DNA from: Blepharisma japonicum | Lineage: Eukaryota > Ciliophora > Heterotrichea > Heterotrichida > Blepharismidae | Length of the DNA stretch: 22,484 nt | NCBI GenBank assembly: GCA_949751835.1 | Contig: CATKHK010000189.1 | Span: 1 to 22,484, forward strand | Reading direction: 5' to 3' | Shown here: positions 1-10,317 of the stretch, one piece after another | How the letters are laid out: every line of letters begins with the position of its first letter | Numbering within the stretch: position 1 is the stretch's first letter | Position numbers and translations under genes: made by a program | The notes under the pieces: model-generated | Told to the model about the DNA's origin: nothing | Databases searched by the model: none | The model's input: the letters and a program-made list of their open reading frames with translations, nothing else

Positions 1-1645
1 CACAAGGGTACTTGCACTCATACTCTATTTCCATTTTTCTTTTCGACCCCTCTTATATATACAAAAAAAAAATTTCCTTATTTTTTTGCTATGGAGCCAT
101 TTTGGAAAAATGACTAAGTCAAAATGGGCAAAAAATTAAAGATGGAGGAAGACGAAGAAGATATAAAAGGGTGTGCTTGAAAACCCATTGAAATTTTAAA
201 TCGCTGGAAATTGGCTAGATTCTGCTAAAAGCTCTAGCAAATAAAAAAATCTCTATGTTTTAGATTACTTATAATTAGGCTAATACTTATTGAAGATATT
301 TTTATTACTTACCTTCATGATGCTATTTTCAACACTTATTGCTTTTAATTAGAATTAAATCAATATTCTGATATAGATAATATTGAAATTAGGATAATTT
401 AAAAAGAAATTATGATATGTTGAAAAAGAGCAAATTGGCTTCTTTTAAAAATAATCCCAAAGGTTTAATTAGTAAGATAATTTTAGAGAATTATTCTTTT
501 AAGATCAGTGTTCTTGGAATAAAATATCTGGCAATTATAAAAAATTACTTTAGGCTTTCGAAGAATTGTATTCAATGCCTTTTCTTAGAAAAAATATTCT
601 TTTTTAAAAACCTAGCACATAAGAAATATAGGTGATTTAATTCTCTCAATTGAGAACTGTCATTTATCAATTATATGGAATATTTAATTTATGCTGCGAA
701 TATTAATTTTAAAATTTTAGATCTTTAAGTTTTATCATATACACCAAGTAAGCAATTCGAATAAGTAAATAATTTGATAATGCAAAGCTATGATCCCAGA
801 CAGACTATTAAGATGATAAAATTATTTAGTTCTAATTATAAAGTCTGATAGTAAATTTATCACATAATTAAGCATTAAGTTATATGATGTGAAAATCAAT
901 ATAATTTCTAAATTTTCATTCGATATCCCCTTTGTATATTTCTTCTTCAATAATTTTTGTTTTTATATCAACTAAGGGTAATTTCTTATCAAAAAATTAC
1001 TGATATCATAAGAATGATGCAGAGGCTTATATGCTTGGCCAAATATAGAAGAATTGCCTATCAGCTTTTAAATTCATTTGATTGCGATATTGAATTTGGG
1101 TTAATGTATATTTCTATACCTAAAAATACAACCAAACTTTTCCTGTATGCTTTCCACTAAACTTAATAAATTTTAGATAGATTTGAGTGGCTTCTTTAAT
1201 TTGAATATCAGGACTTGAGTTTATGTGATAGCTCTCACGAGAATTTAACTAATTTTTATTAGCTTAATTAAGTGCCTAAGAAAATTGAAAGTCAAAGCTT
1301 CTTAAAAGAATTTCCGAGCATTTATAATTATAGCACAATTAGCAATTAATTAAATAGAGAATGGAGCATAAATAAATTATTCCATAAAGTTTTATATAAA
1401 TATGTTATCGTTTAATTGCTTTTAGCATGTATAAATATTTTCGAAATTTTATCTTCTTTTTAAACCTAATTATTTCTCTTTGATTTAAACCAAACTTATA
1501 ATAGAGATAAATTAATTTAACTAAAATTCTTTAAAATAGGGTTAATTTCGCTAATTTAATGCGTTTTTTAAGAAATAAGCAATTAAATACTTGTTTTTTA
1601 TAAAAATTCCTATATAAATAAATTAATATTATCTCAGCATCTGTC
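1..1645. other. AT-rich stretch without a confident gene
   Basis: No recognisable gene in this 1.6-kb stretch. On the plus strand a frame beginning ATG at 417 stays free of TAA/TAG to a TAA at 726-728 (103 residues if TGA is Trp), and the same frame reopens at 957-1160. Neither product resembles a family I know, and the frame holds several TAA/TAG codons in between and afterwards, so a decayed gene or chance are both possible. A small inverted repeat (GCTAGA/TCTAGC) lies near 213-238. The first 120 bases contain long A and T runs. No telomeric repeat array is present at the window start. Confidence 0.4.
417..728 (+). other. Possible decayed or orphan reading frame, about 103 aa
   Basis: Starts at ATG 417, reads through two or more TGA codons as Trp and stops at TAA 726-728. 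The product is rich in Ile, Lys, Phe and Asn, with no signal peptide or motif I recognise. Downstream in the same frame, about 37 more codons are interrupted by only two TAA codons before a TGA-TAG, which would fit a degenerating longer gene. In DNA this AT-rich a 100-codon open frame can occur by chance. I treat it as unproven. Confidence 0.2.
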
Positions 1646-3787
1646 TTATTGCATAGATAGCCATTTTTGAGCAATTATATCATTTGCTGTATTTTGATAT
1701 TTAATGGTATCTTTTTCTATTTGCTTCGTTTGGTTTTGCATCGACACATCTTTATTTCTATGTAAAAAACGAATTGCATTTTTAATAATTTGCGAATGCT
1801 GGATTTTAACTATTTTCTCACTTTCTTCAGCCTCTTTTAACAAGTCTGGATTATTTAGAAGAACATTTTTAAGTTTCTGGAATTCCTCTATAAATGCTAC
1901 AGCGCTCTCCTGCAATTTAAAAAGTATGTGAAGGAATTCAGGGAAATCTTGGCTTGGTCTTTCATTCATAATGCTTTCTTTAAAGGAGACATTAGAATTT
2001 TTGCTTGTTTGAGTATTTTTGATCAATTCGTAAGCTTTATTAAAATCTTGAAGGGCTTCTATTTCTTGATTAAGATTACTGAGAAGGCTAGCGCGATAGC
2101 AGAGATATAGAGGATTATTCGGATCGAGTTCGATTGCTTTGCTATGGCACTCAATTGCATCGAGAAATCTTCCTATATTATATAAGGCTTTGGCTTCATT
2201 AAAGTAAAAACTAGCTCTTTCAGGATCGAGCTCAATTGCTTTATCGTAGTACTCCACAGCTTCAAGATCTCTACCTAAGTCGTAAAGAGTATTGCCTTTT
2301 AAATAGTAAGGGAGAGCTTTATAAGGCCTGAGTATGATTAATTCATTAAAAGAATCTATTGCTTCTATAAATCTGCCTAATCTGTGCAAAGCACAGCCTT
2401 TTTTATAGTAAGCCTTATATATTTTTTCACGGTTTTCTAGTCTGATAGCATTGCTATAGCACTCTATTGCTTCAAGATTTCTGCCTAAATCATACAGAGC
2501 ATCTCCTTTATATACATAACAAGACTCTGGATCTTGAGGATCGAGCTCAATTGCTTTGTTATAACATTCTATAGCTTCAAGATTTCTGCCCAATTCTGCC
2601 AGAGCTTTTCCTTTATATTGATAAGCTTTTACATTTTCAGGATTGAGTTCGATGTCTTTATTTTTGTATTCTGTTGTTTGCAGCCTATTTCCTATATAGG
2701 ATAGACTATATCCTTTATTAATGTAAGCTGCAGCATGATCAGGATCAAGTTTAAAGGTATGATCGTAGCACTCTATTGCTTGGAGCTTAGAGCCTATTAT
2801 TCCAATAGCCACGTGCTCATCATAATAAGCAATCTCAAAAAAAGCCTTTTTATCTAAATCAAATTTGTAGTACATCCTGCAATAACCTAGTGAACTAAAT
2901 AAGATATATATCATTCTTTTATTGTATGACCAATAAGTAATGCCATTATAAATGCTAATAGTTGATTCTGCTATTCATTGCCAAGTATACTCATCTTCAG
3001 CACTGCTTTCATATATTCTTGATCAATTATCACAGGATTCGAACAAATAGAGTCTCTTTTCTGCATTTACTAGGATCTTACTTGTACCTCATCCAAAATC
3101 AGAAGAAATTATTGAGAAAGAGTCAAGATCAACTGAATATAGCAAAAGATTTTCTTCTTCATATCAAGAAATTATAATATTCCCATTGAATAGTGTACTA
3201 CAGGAAACATGACCAGATCATGGCACCGGAGTTAATCCAATTAATCTATTGGCATCCAAATCAAATCTACGAGAATCGGGCCAACTATAATTTTCATATT
3301 CTGCTCCAAAGCAATAAACATTTCTTTTAAAATAAGTAAATGATCGTCCAAAACGAAACGTTCCAGATGGCACTACTCTAGCTCGATTATCTTTGCTGAT
3401 TCTCAATATAATATCGGATTTATAGCCAGTACAAAACAATTCACCATTTGGAAGATAAGTGATGTATGCATTGTGAGTAAATTTACCTGGAATTTTAAGC
3501 TCTTTCATTTCTTCTCTTTCGCTTTCAGTGTCATAAATGTATAAATTAAATCTGTTATCATCTGGAATATGATGATAAAGAGACGTCGGCTGACGGAAAT
3601 CGTTAGTATATTCTTGATAAGCTTGGTTAAGTAGGTCAGAAGAATGATTTTCATATGATGAGCAAGCTCTCCTAAAATCTTCCTCTGTATCTGGGCTATT
3701 ACTGGCTTGGCTTAGAATCGCAGATCTCTTAGCTTTTAGCTGGATCATTGTCCAAAGTGGCTTAATATTATTATTCTCGGGAAGCAT
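1646..3787 (-). CDS. Kelch-like propeller / TPR fusion protein (713 aa)
   Basis: One continuous frame of 713 residues from ATG 3785-3787 to TAA 1646-1648, provided several TGA codons (first at 3218-3220) are read as Trp. Residues 1-80 look helical. Residues about 80-310 form a Kelch-like region with recurrent LPNG, PSGTF and RFDLD motifs, and are clearly paralogous to the protein at 20403-21485. Residues about 330-550 carry seven or so TPR motifs with the usual GxxLxxLGRxxEAIECYxKAIELDP consensus. The last 150 residues are polar and possibly coiled coil. The likely role is a protein-interaction scaffold in the cytoplasm; no catalytic motif is seen. The WD40 gene lies upstream on the same strand, 339 bp away. 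Without the TGA=Trp code the gene would appear as two unrelated fragments. Partners are unknown. Confidence 0.85.
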
Positions 3788-4126
3788 TGAATAAATAAAT
3801 AAAATGATGATATTTTCGATGAGATAATATTTAATTAGATTATCTTCTCTTAGTGCTGCCTTGCATTTTAGTTTAATTTTTATTTCCTCTCCTTCTTATA
3901 TTTAAATATAATATACCTAAAATCTTTTCTAGGATGGCTCAAAAGCATCTTTATAAGGCCATTTCGAAATTCTAGCAGTATTCAATTATGGGCTGGGCAT
4001 CTCACCTATGAATTAAATTGCTCATTTTTTATAGACTTTCTTAATATAACTGATAAGTCTTATCATTGCATCGCCTATAAGTCTAATAATTTTAATATTT
4101 TAAAAAAATGATAATAAAATTTTATT
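3788..4126. other. Intergenic spacer
   Basis: AT-rich spacer between the WD40 gene (3' end) and the Kelch/TPR gene (5' end), which are transcribed in the same direction. It would hold the promoter of the Kelch/TPR gene and the terminator of the WD40 gene, but I see no motif I can name. A short near-perfect inverted repeat TGATAAG-t-CTTATCA lies near 4040-4055. Confidence 0.4.
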
Positions 4127-6418
4127 TTAAAGTTTATCTGTAACCATCAACTTGAAAATTTCAATATTGTCTTTTTCTCTTATTAAAATATGACCCTTGA
4201 CTTCTTCAATTCAATTAATATCTCTTAAAATTAAAGTTTTTATCTTCTCTATTACAGTCTTCGTTTTAATATCTCATACATTAATCACTCCATTTGCATA
4301 TCCCTTCACAATCAAATTTTCATCAGAAGCAAAACATCAACAAAGTGGGTTTTCTCCAGAAATCTTCAAGGAAATATTTTCATCAGTTTTTATAATTCAG
4401 ATCCTAATATTTTCACTTCTGGAATCAAAATATGCGACTTGATTTGAAAGAGGTGTAAAAATGAAATGATTGTTTCAATATTCCAGTTTTTTAATAATAT
4501 TGCCTTTTTCTAAGTCCCATATATAATAAATATTATAGCTCAAGCTACGCCATAAATGGTACCTTCCACAGTCGGAAAATTTAATTGATACTCCATTCTC
4601 TTTAGTATCAATTTTTTTAAATATCTTAAAATCAGGAATGCTATAATATTCATAAGAACGCATATGAAAGACAATCAAATGATCCTCATACTGAGAAAAT
4701 GTAAAATAACATAACCAATAATTTGCTATTTTGTGCACAATAAAGACATCATCAAGTTTTATATTGTAAATATTGATATAATTACCCCCAAAAGCAAAAT
4801 AAGTTTCGAATGGAGAAAAGACATATCCATCATATGAGCCGCCACCTGCTATTTGCTTTATTTGTGTTGGAGCCAAAGTTCTTAAATCTCACAAGATGGA
4901 TTTGTCTGGACTTGAAGTAAATAGATACGATCCTTTAGGAGATATTTTGGCTATTTGAATTTGATAATGTCGATGATAGTCGTTTTTAAGAAAATTAGGG
5001 AAAAATTCATAGATTTTGATATTACCATCAGAATCACCCCAAAAAATATATTTACTTGATGGTGAAAATAATACTGAAAGTACATTAGTCTTGAATCCAT
5101 TAAAAATATAAGAAATTTTTTGGGTTTTTAAATTCAGGATATATCCTGCACTATCATTTGATCCGAAAGCTAAAAATCTGCCACAAGGAGAAAATGATAG
5201 TCCTCTTATTTTTTTCTTTGCTAAATAGATTCTTGTTTTGAATCTTGTGGTTGTATTTATCAGCTGCAAAAATGTCATATCACCATACGCAATATTTTCA
5301 CAGCAATAAGAAAGTGCAAAGGCTTTTTTTACTGAAAATTTCCCCAATATTGATTTAACTAGGGTTCAGTTCTCAGTTTCAATTATATAAATTGCAGCTG
5401 CTTTGATAATTGCTAAATACTTGCTGCACGGGGAAAAAACCAGCTGGCAACCCTTATAAGTGAAGCCTTTGGTTGCTCCAAGTGTTTGCTTATTCATATC
5501 TATATCCCAGCAAAGAACCTGTGACTTACTGTCAAGAACAGCAATATATTTTCAATTTTGAGAAATTGCAATTTTAGCTGTGTTTATCACAAATAAACAC
5601 TTTTCGTCATATTGATTCCAAATTTCTATATACTGACCACGAATTTTCGCTGTATATGGTTTAAGATTAGTGCTATAAATTCCAGTGATATGCGATGAAA
5701 TAAAATCATTCATATCAGCTTTAAATTTTGTTTCTTGAGTTTTCAAGTCCATTTTCATCAGGCTATCATTAGTTTTATAGTAAAATTTACTTTCATCAGG
5801 GGAGAAGTTAAGTCCTGTAGCATATTGAGAACTAGTTTTCATAAAAAATCCGAATTTTGCATTTCTGAGATCACAATTCTTAAAATTCACATTAATGATA
5901 TGGGATTGTAAAAATTTAACTTCGTTTAAGTAACAGTTTTCAAAGTTCACATTTAAAAGTAAGCACTGTGATAAATCAGCCATTGGAATGCGCACATTGC
6001 TTAAATTGAGATCCTTAAAAGAAAAATCGCTTTTTGCAAGAATAGTTGCAGCATTACTGCATGCTAAATCAATTTTGATATTTAATTTATATATTTTATT
6101 TAATAAAATTTTTTGATATATAAATGTTGAAACATCAATTTTTGTAGAAGATCTTGATAGAAAAATGACTTGTAAGAGGTCTTCTTTCAAATTTTTGTCT
6201 AAAAATTTGTTTAATAAGGGATAAATATTTGGAAGGTCAAATATTTCAAGCTTATTAATATAAGATTTTTCAATTGATTCAATGCTTTTCCGATTTTTTA
6301 TATCTTTCAAAATGCATTTGGCTAAATATTCATCAATATATCTTGGATTTTTTCTTTTCTTAACTGCTCTGTATTGTTTTATCAAGAGGTATTGCCTTTT
6401 TTCTTGCTTTAAGGACAT
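4127..6418 (-). CDS. Pentapeptide-repeat / WD40-propeller protein, paralogue A (763 aa)
   Basis: Continuous 763-residue frame from ATG 6416-6418 to TAA 4127-4129, with TGA as Trp (for example at 5552-5554, 4889-4891 and 4475-4477). Residues 1-115 are helical and basic. Residues about 118-190 contain DLACSNAATILAKSDF followed by pentapeptide repeats (NLSN, ADLSQ, NVNFENCYL, NFKNCDLRNAKF). From about 200 to the end there is a WD40-type beta propeller with blades such as FSPD, FSPCGRFLAFGS and WDIKTKT. Pentapeptide plus WD40 with this leading motif is, from memory, a common C-terminal half of ciliate NACHT/STAND proteins, but no P-loop is present here. It may be a sensor or scaffold. Its tandem paralogue lies at 10318-12714; relative to it this copy has 22 extra residues near 94-115 (see findings). 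Confidence 0.85.
6068..6142 (-). repeat. 66-bp extra segment flanked by a 9-bp direct repeat inside the WD40 gene A
   Basis: The 9-mer ATCAATTTT occurs at 6068-6076 and again at 6134-6142, exactly 66 bp apart. The intervening segment encodes 22 residues that the paralogue lacks at the equivalent point (its LSKEID runs directly into LACSNAA). The segment is multiple-of-three long and keeps the frame open. It could be a slippage or insertion polymorphism, or a short internal eliminated sequence that happens to be in frame. Confidence 0.45.
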
Positions 6419-7006
6419 ATTTTTACTATAGCTAAAGAAAAATTGTTTTCTGCGTAAATTTAAACAATTAATAAATATAAATAATTAAATTGAAAGAGTA
6501 ATGGGCAAATTATTTTATATTAATTTTTTAATAGACTTATTAAATTATAGTGTTTCCACTCTTTCGGATTCGGCATCATGACGTCCCTCGAGTCGATTGC
6601 GAGAAAGTTTTGGACACTATTGCTGGTAAAAAAAAACTTTAGAAAAAGCCATTTTGCAGAGATTTTATGTGAACTATTTTTAAATATTTTAAGTCTAGAT
6701 TTTAAGAGTCTAGAAATTAATAATTTTTCTTCATTTCAATATAATCAAATAAAATTATTAATCAAATAATAAGATTTAATTGGTAAATTAATAATAATTA
6801 TGTTTCTTAATGAGATTTTATTGATAGTTTAAAATAAATTAATGATTCAAACTTATAAAAGAAGCAGAATAAAATAAGGCTAAAACTCAACGTGTCTATA
6901 CTTATTGATAAGTGTAGAAACAATTGGCATTAGCGACTAAAATTCCTTTTTCTCATAATTTACTTAAGCAAATAAATTTATGATGCAATCTCATAATAAA
7001 TAGTCA
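6419..7006. other. Divergent intergenic region
   Basis: Spacer of 588 bp between two divergently transcribed genes, so both promoters should lie in it. It is mostly A/T homopolymer-like DNA, broken by one GC-rich island at about 6549-6630, listed separately. Short plus-strand (6578-6769) and minus-strand open frames overlap the island, but neither has a recognisable product. Confidence 0.4.
6549..6618. ncRNA. GC-rich hairpin island, candidate structured RNA or element
   Basis: Seventy bases of roughly balanced composition in very AT-rich surroundings. The ends pair as AGTGT-TT-CCA with TGG-ACACT, then CTTTC pairs with GAAAG, then ATC-AT-GAC pairs with GTC-GAT around a loop near 6582-6590, giving one long interrupted stem. 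It does not match U1, U2, U4, U6, tRNA, SRP or RNase P signatures that I know. It could be a small structured RNA of either strand, a stem of a mobile element, or a fragment of lost coding sequence. The family is unassigned. Confidence 0.25.
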
Positions 7007-8920
7007 ATGATATTTTTATTTATCATTTTTTCTTTAGCAGGCGCCTTAATTCACATCCCTCTGCATCACGAATTGGAACTTTCAACAAAAAATTTCAGTA
7101 TAAATAATCCCTTTTCATTTAGAAGGCTTTCGTCTTTAGAAACAATGGAAAACATCGAAAACGTACCTTTCATTTAGGGTCAATATTCCATTCAATTTGA
7201 AGTTGGAACTCCTCCACAAAGTTTTACAGCGACATTATCTCTAAGGTACTCTTGGATTTTTATAGGGCAGAAAAATTGTTCTCAATGCCTATCTTCAACT
7301 AAAAAATTTGATCCAAGTAGCTCATCGACCTTTCAAAACGATAATAAATATTTAAATTACGGACTGGTAGAAGGATACGCCGGAAAAGACACAATCAGCA
7401 TAGTAGGACTTGTTGCAAAATCCCAAGGGATACTTTCAGTTAGCAAAGAATCAGGCATCGATAATTATAGGCCAGATGGTTTCTTTGGCTTAGGTTTCAG
7501 CACTACTAGTGATGGAAACCCCTCTATTTTAAGTACTTTATCTATCCAGCATGATATTAGCAATATGGTTTTTTCGCTTTACTTTAATGACTCCAACAGC
7601 TTTTCTGACTTGCCTAATTATGGTGAGTCAATGCTTATTATTGATGGCCATTATTTAAATAAATATTCAAAAGAAAGTGCTTTTACATATATTAAGGTAG
7701 CAAGCACAAATGGAGTTTGGGAAATGAATCTCGATAGTACTAATTTTGACAGTGTTAATTATACGAGCAAAGGAAATACAGCAATAATTAGCTCTTCAAC
7801 GAGCTATATTCAAGGACCAACAGATGTCATTAATGATATTTTTGCGCGCTTACGCGGTGATTATAGCTGCTTCAATGGAGATGATGGGCAAGTCTATTGC
7901 GATTGCAAAGGATCATATCCTTATTTTATTATCCAAATGAGTGGGGTAAAATTCACGATCAAACCAGAAGGATATTTGCTAGAAAGCGATCTTAACTGTC
8001 TCGCGACATTTGGTTATTCGAGTATAGCCAATGCATGAATCTTGGGTCTTCCTTTTCTTAGGAGGTTTTATTCAATTTATGACATGGAAAATAAGCAAGT
8101 CGGCTTTGCTACTGTTGGAATTACATCTCAGATTAGCTATAATAATTTTACTAATTCAAACGGTTCTGGAAGTGGATCTTCAGGAACAAATTCTACTTCT
8201 AGAACAAATTCTACTTCAGGCACTAATAGCACAAACTCAGATGGTAACTCAGGGTCATCAGGAGATAACTCTGGTAACAACAATTCCTCATCAGATGGTG
8301 AAAATTCTAACAGCAATGAATCTTCTGATAGTTCAGATGACGATTGGAAGCTAAAGCTTGCTATAGCTCTTCCTATATCAGTATTCTTCATAGTTTGGAT
8401 AAGCTGTTTGGTTGTTCTAGTTATTAAAATAAGAGAAAGTCGCAACATAGCCAGAGAACGGCTAATACTGGAAGAACTGCAAAAACATAACGAATTAGAG
8501 AAATTAAGAGAAGCACAGATACATAATATAGATAAAAACTCTTCACCTAAGAAGAGTGATGCTTTAGTTGCAGCTGATCCTTTAACAGTATGCGAGAAAT
8601 GTAAAACCCGTTTTCCTTCGAGATTCTTAAAAAGACTTCCTTGCGATCATTATTTTTGTGAAGGAGATTTAAAACAGTTTTTAGAAAATAATATCAAGGA
8701 AAATTTTATGGAGAGATCTATGAAATGTCCGCTTGATGATTGCCCTGGAAAGATCGACTCTTTGACAATTCAGAGTCTTGTGTCTCCAAATTTATGGGAT
8801 AAGTTCAACAATCGTTCTATAATCAACAATTTAGAGCTCAAGAATTGTCTTAATTGCAACAAAGAATTTGATCAGTCTCTGCTTATAAATGGGAAATGTT
8901 TGAATTGTCGATCTCAGTAA
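7007..8920 (+). CDS. Membrane pseudo-aspartic protease with cytoplasmic RING/RBR-like zinc domain (632 aa)
   Basis: Exon 1 is 7007-7162 and exon 2 is 7178-8920, split by a 15-nt intron; TAA stops it. Residues 1-15 (MIFLFIIFSLAGALI) are a signal peptide. Residues about 53-365 follow the pepsin fold: GTPPQSF, the flap-like GYAGKDT, PDGFFGLGF, and the terminal W-ILGLPFLRRFYSIYD with TGA as Trp. Both catalytic motifs are lost: DTGS is replaced by SLRY and the second DTGT by SSST, so it should not cleave peptides. Residues about 376-441 are a Ser/Asn/Gly linker, 446-470 a transmembrane helix. The cytoplasmic tail has an RBR RING1-like zinc site (C524, C527, C541, H543, C546, D549, C569, C574) and a second C-x2-C...C-x2-C pair (609-629). 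Best read as a receptor-like type I membrane protein with a possible ubiquitin-ligase tail; ligand and activity are unknown. Confidence 0.85.
7163..7177 (+). other. 15-nt spliceosomal intron
   Basis: GTACCTTTCATTTAG has canonical GT and AG ends and ends in an in-frame TAG if retained. Removing it joins ENIEN to GQYSIQFEVGTPPQ, which restores the pepsin-fold N-terminal strand. Fifteen-nucleotide introns are a known feature of Stentor, Blepharisma and relatives. I found no other convincing intron in the window. Confidence 0.9.
8157..8345 (+). repeat. Low-complexity Ser/Asn/Gly linker-coding tract
   Basis: Imperfect short repeats of ACAAATTCTACTTC-type units encode a run of NSTS, SGTN, SSGDN and SSDGEN motifs. 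It lies between the pepsin-like domain and the transmembrane helix, where a flexible and probably glycosylated stalk (several N-x-S/T sites) is expected. Confidence 0.7.
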
Positions 8921-9146
8921 TAAAAATCGCGATAATTTGGTCTTTTTATGATAATAATAGATACCTATATAAGCATTTATTTTGTTAGATACTTCATGAT
9001 ATGTTTTATTTAAATTTTCAGAATATAATTGTTTATCCCTGAAAAGTAATATTATCAATCCTAAAACCTAATAACTTCATTTTTAAAATTAACAATTAGA
9101 ATTTAGCATTTTTTAAAGTGGGCTCTTATTGGAAGGGCAGAAAAAA

Positions 9147-9557
9147 ATGAAATTTGCAGCCATAGGCTATATTTACTTAGCAATTATTAATATGAAGTCT
9201 AAAAATAAACAAAATCGCTCCCTCAAAGAGAGCGCAAAATGTTTTTTAGATATTATATATATGCTTAGATTGAGCATTCATGCATGCGCTTTTCTGAGAC
9301 TATTACCAAGGTTGGCAAATACTGCTGCAAAAATAATAGATTTTTATATTAAAATAATATTAATGATAATTATATGCAAAATTGAAATAAAAAAAGGATT
9401 GGATAAGATAATTAATCTAGCAAACCAAGCTGTGTATTGAATACTAGCTACACCAATAAATGAGGCTTCAAGATGTATGCTATCTGTGAATCTACAGTTG
9501 GATATGTTACACTTTAATGTTTATACTAGCAAAGCAAAAATTTTGATTTCGCAATAA
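9147..9557 (+). CDS. Hypothetical protein, 136 aa, possibly membrane-associated
   Basis: Frame from ATG 9147 to TAA 9555-9557, reading one TGA (9438-9440) as Trp. A TAA lies shortly upstream in frame, so this ATG is the only sensible start. Two hydrophobic stretches (around residues 1-16 and 62-76, including IIDFYIKIILMIIICKI) could insert in a membrane. No family is recognised. It follows the pseudoprotease gene on the same strand by 226 bp. The continued openness past the TGA, into a region with mixed codons (NEASRCMLSV), slightly favours coding, but a remnant of a decayed gene is equally possible. Confidence 0.35.
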
Positions 9558-9665
9558 GAGTTAAATAATTTGATTTAAAATGTAAGAAATTTCATACAGA
9601 TATTATTTTTTACTCTTTAATCAGTAATACTCAAGGATTGAAACAATTTAATTCTCCTTCCAGAT

Positions 9666-9900
9666 TTGAAGCAATTAAATAAACACAAAAAGAATTCCAA
9701 AGTTCAACATGATCCGGAAATTTCAGATCTCTCAGTCTATTGCAGTCAAGCTAAGCTAACCCTTATGACTCCATTCAATTTCTGCAAGCATCAATTGGTA
9801 AATACTGTAGATCAGAAATCTGTAAAGTTTGCATTTATGAAAAAATTAATTATTATGGAAACAAAAACATACTTATATTTATATTTATAATTTTTCATAA
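9666..9900 (+). pseudogene. Possible frame-shifted zinc-finger gene fragment
   Basis: The plus-strand frame includes TPFNFCKHQL; shifting frame by one base just downstream gives GKYCRSEICKVCIYEK. Together the spacing of Cys and His residues resembles a RING- or B-box-like zinc-binding segment broken by a frameshift. No start, no full domain and no known parent in the window. I list it as a weak candidate remnant. Confidence 0.25.
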
Positions 9901-10317
9901 ATTGGATTTGAAAATGATTAACGTATTTCACATAAAGAAGCAAAAATATTAGCAGATGGAGTAAATTTACTTTATATTGAACCATTAGTCATAGTATTAA
10001 TAAGATTTTCTTTATTTTTTCTAAAATATTATAGGCTAAATATTTTCTATAAAGTCTCTCTTCAAGTAATTTATTCAAATTGGCTTATAGATATAATTGA
10101 ATTTTAAAACATATAGAGAAATTAAATTAATTTTAAGTAAAAATTTAAAACCGTAAATATCTCAAGTGAAAGTTAAATCTTGCTTAATTTGCAAGCAGTT
10201 TTATTCATCAGTAATGATTAAGGGAAATATGCTAAGTAGTAGTGAAAATTATTCTATTAATATATTTAAAGGATAATCAATTATATAAATTAATCTACTT
10301 AAAATCTGGCTATATCT
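9901..10317. other. AT-rich intergenic stretch
   Basis: Stops in all frames on both strands and no motif or repeat that I can name. It lies between the remnant region and the 3' end of WD40 gene B, and should contain that gene's terminator. Confidence 0.4.

Noticed and set aside
417-1415. Reading the left region as one long protein with TAA and TAG as Gln as well as TGA as Trp (Condylostoma-like code).
   Set aside because: If all three stops are sense, any frame is open, so openness proves nothing. The intact genes elsewhere never use TAA/TAG internally.
3037-3052. GGATTCGAAC on the plus strand, like a reverse-complemented tRNA T-loop.
   Set aside because: It lies inside the Kelch-like coding frame (LYLFESCD) and no acceptor or anticodon arms pair around it.
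6543-6827. A minus-strand frame of about 90 codons open with TGA=Trp, overlapping the GC-rich island.
   Set aside because: It has no ATG except near its end and no recognisable motif. Chance is likely in this composition.
8137-8448. Minus-strand 103-codon frame opposite the Ser/Asn linker.
   Set aside because: Low-complexity antisense shadow of the linker-coding repeats.
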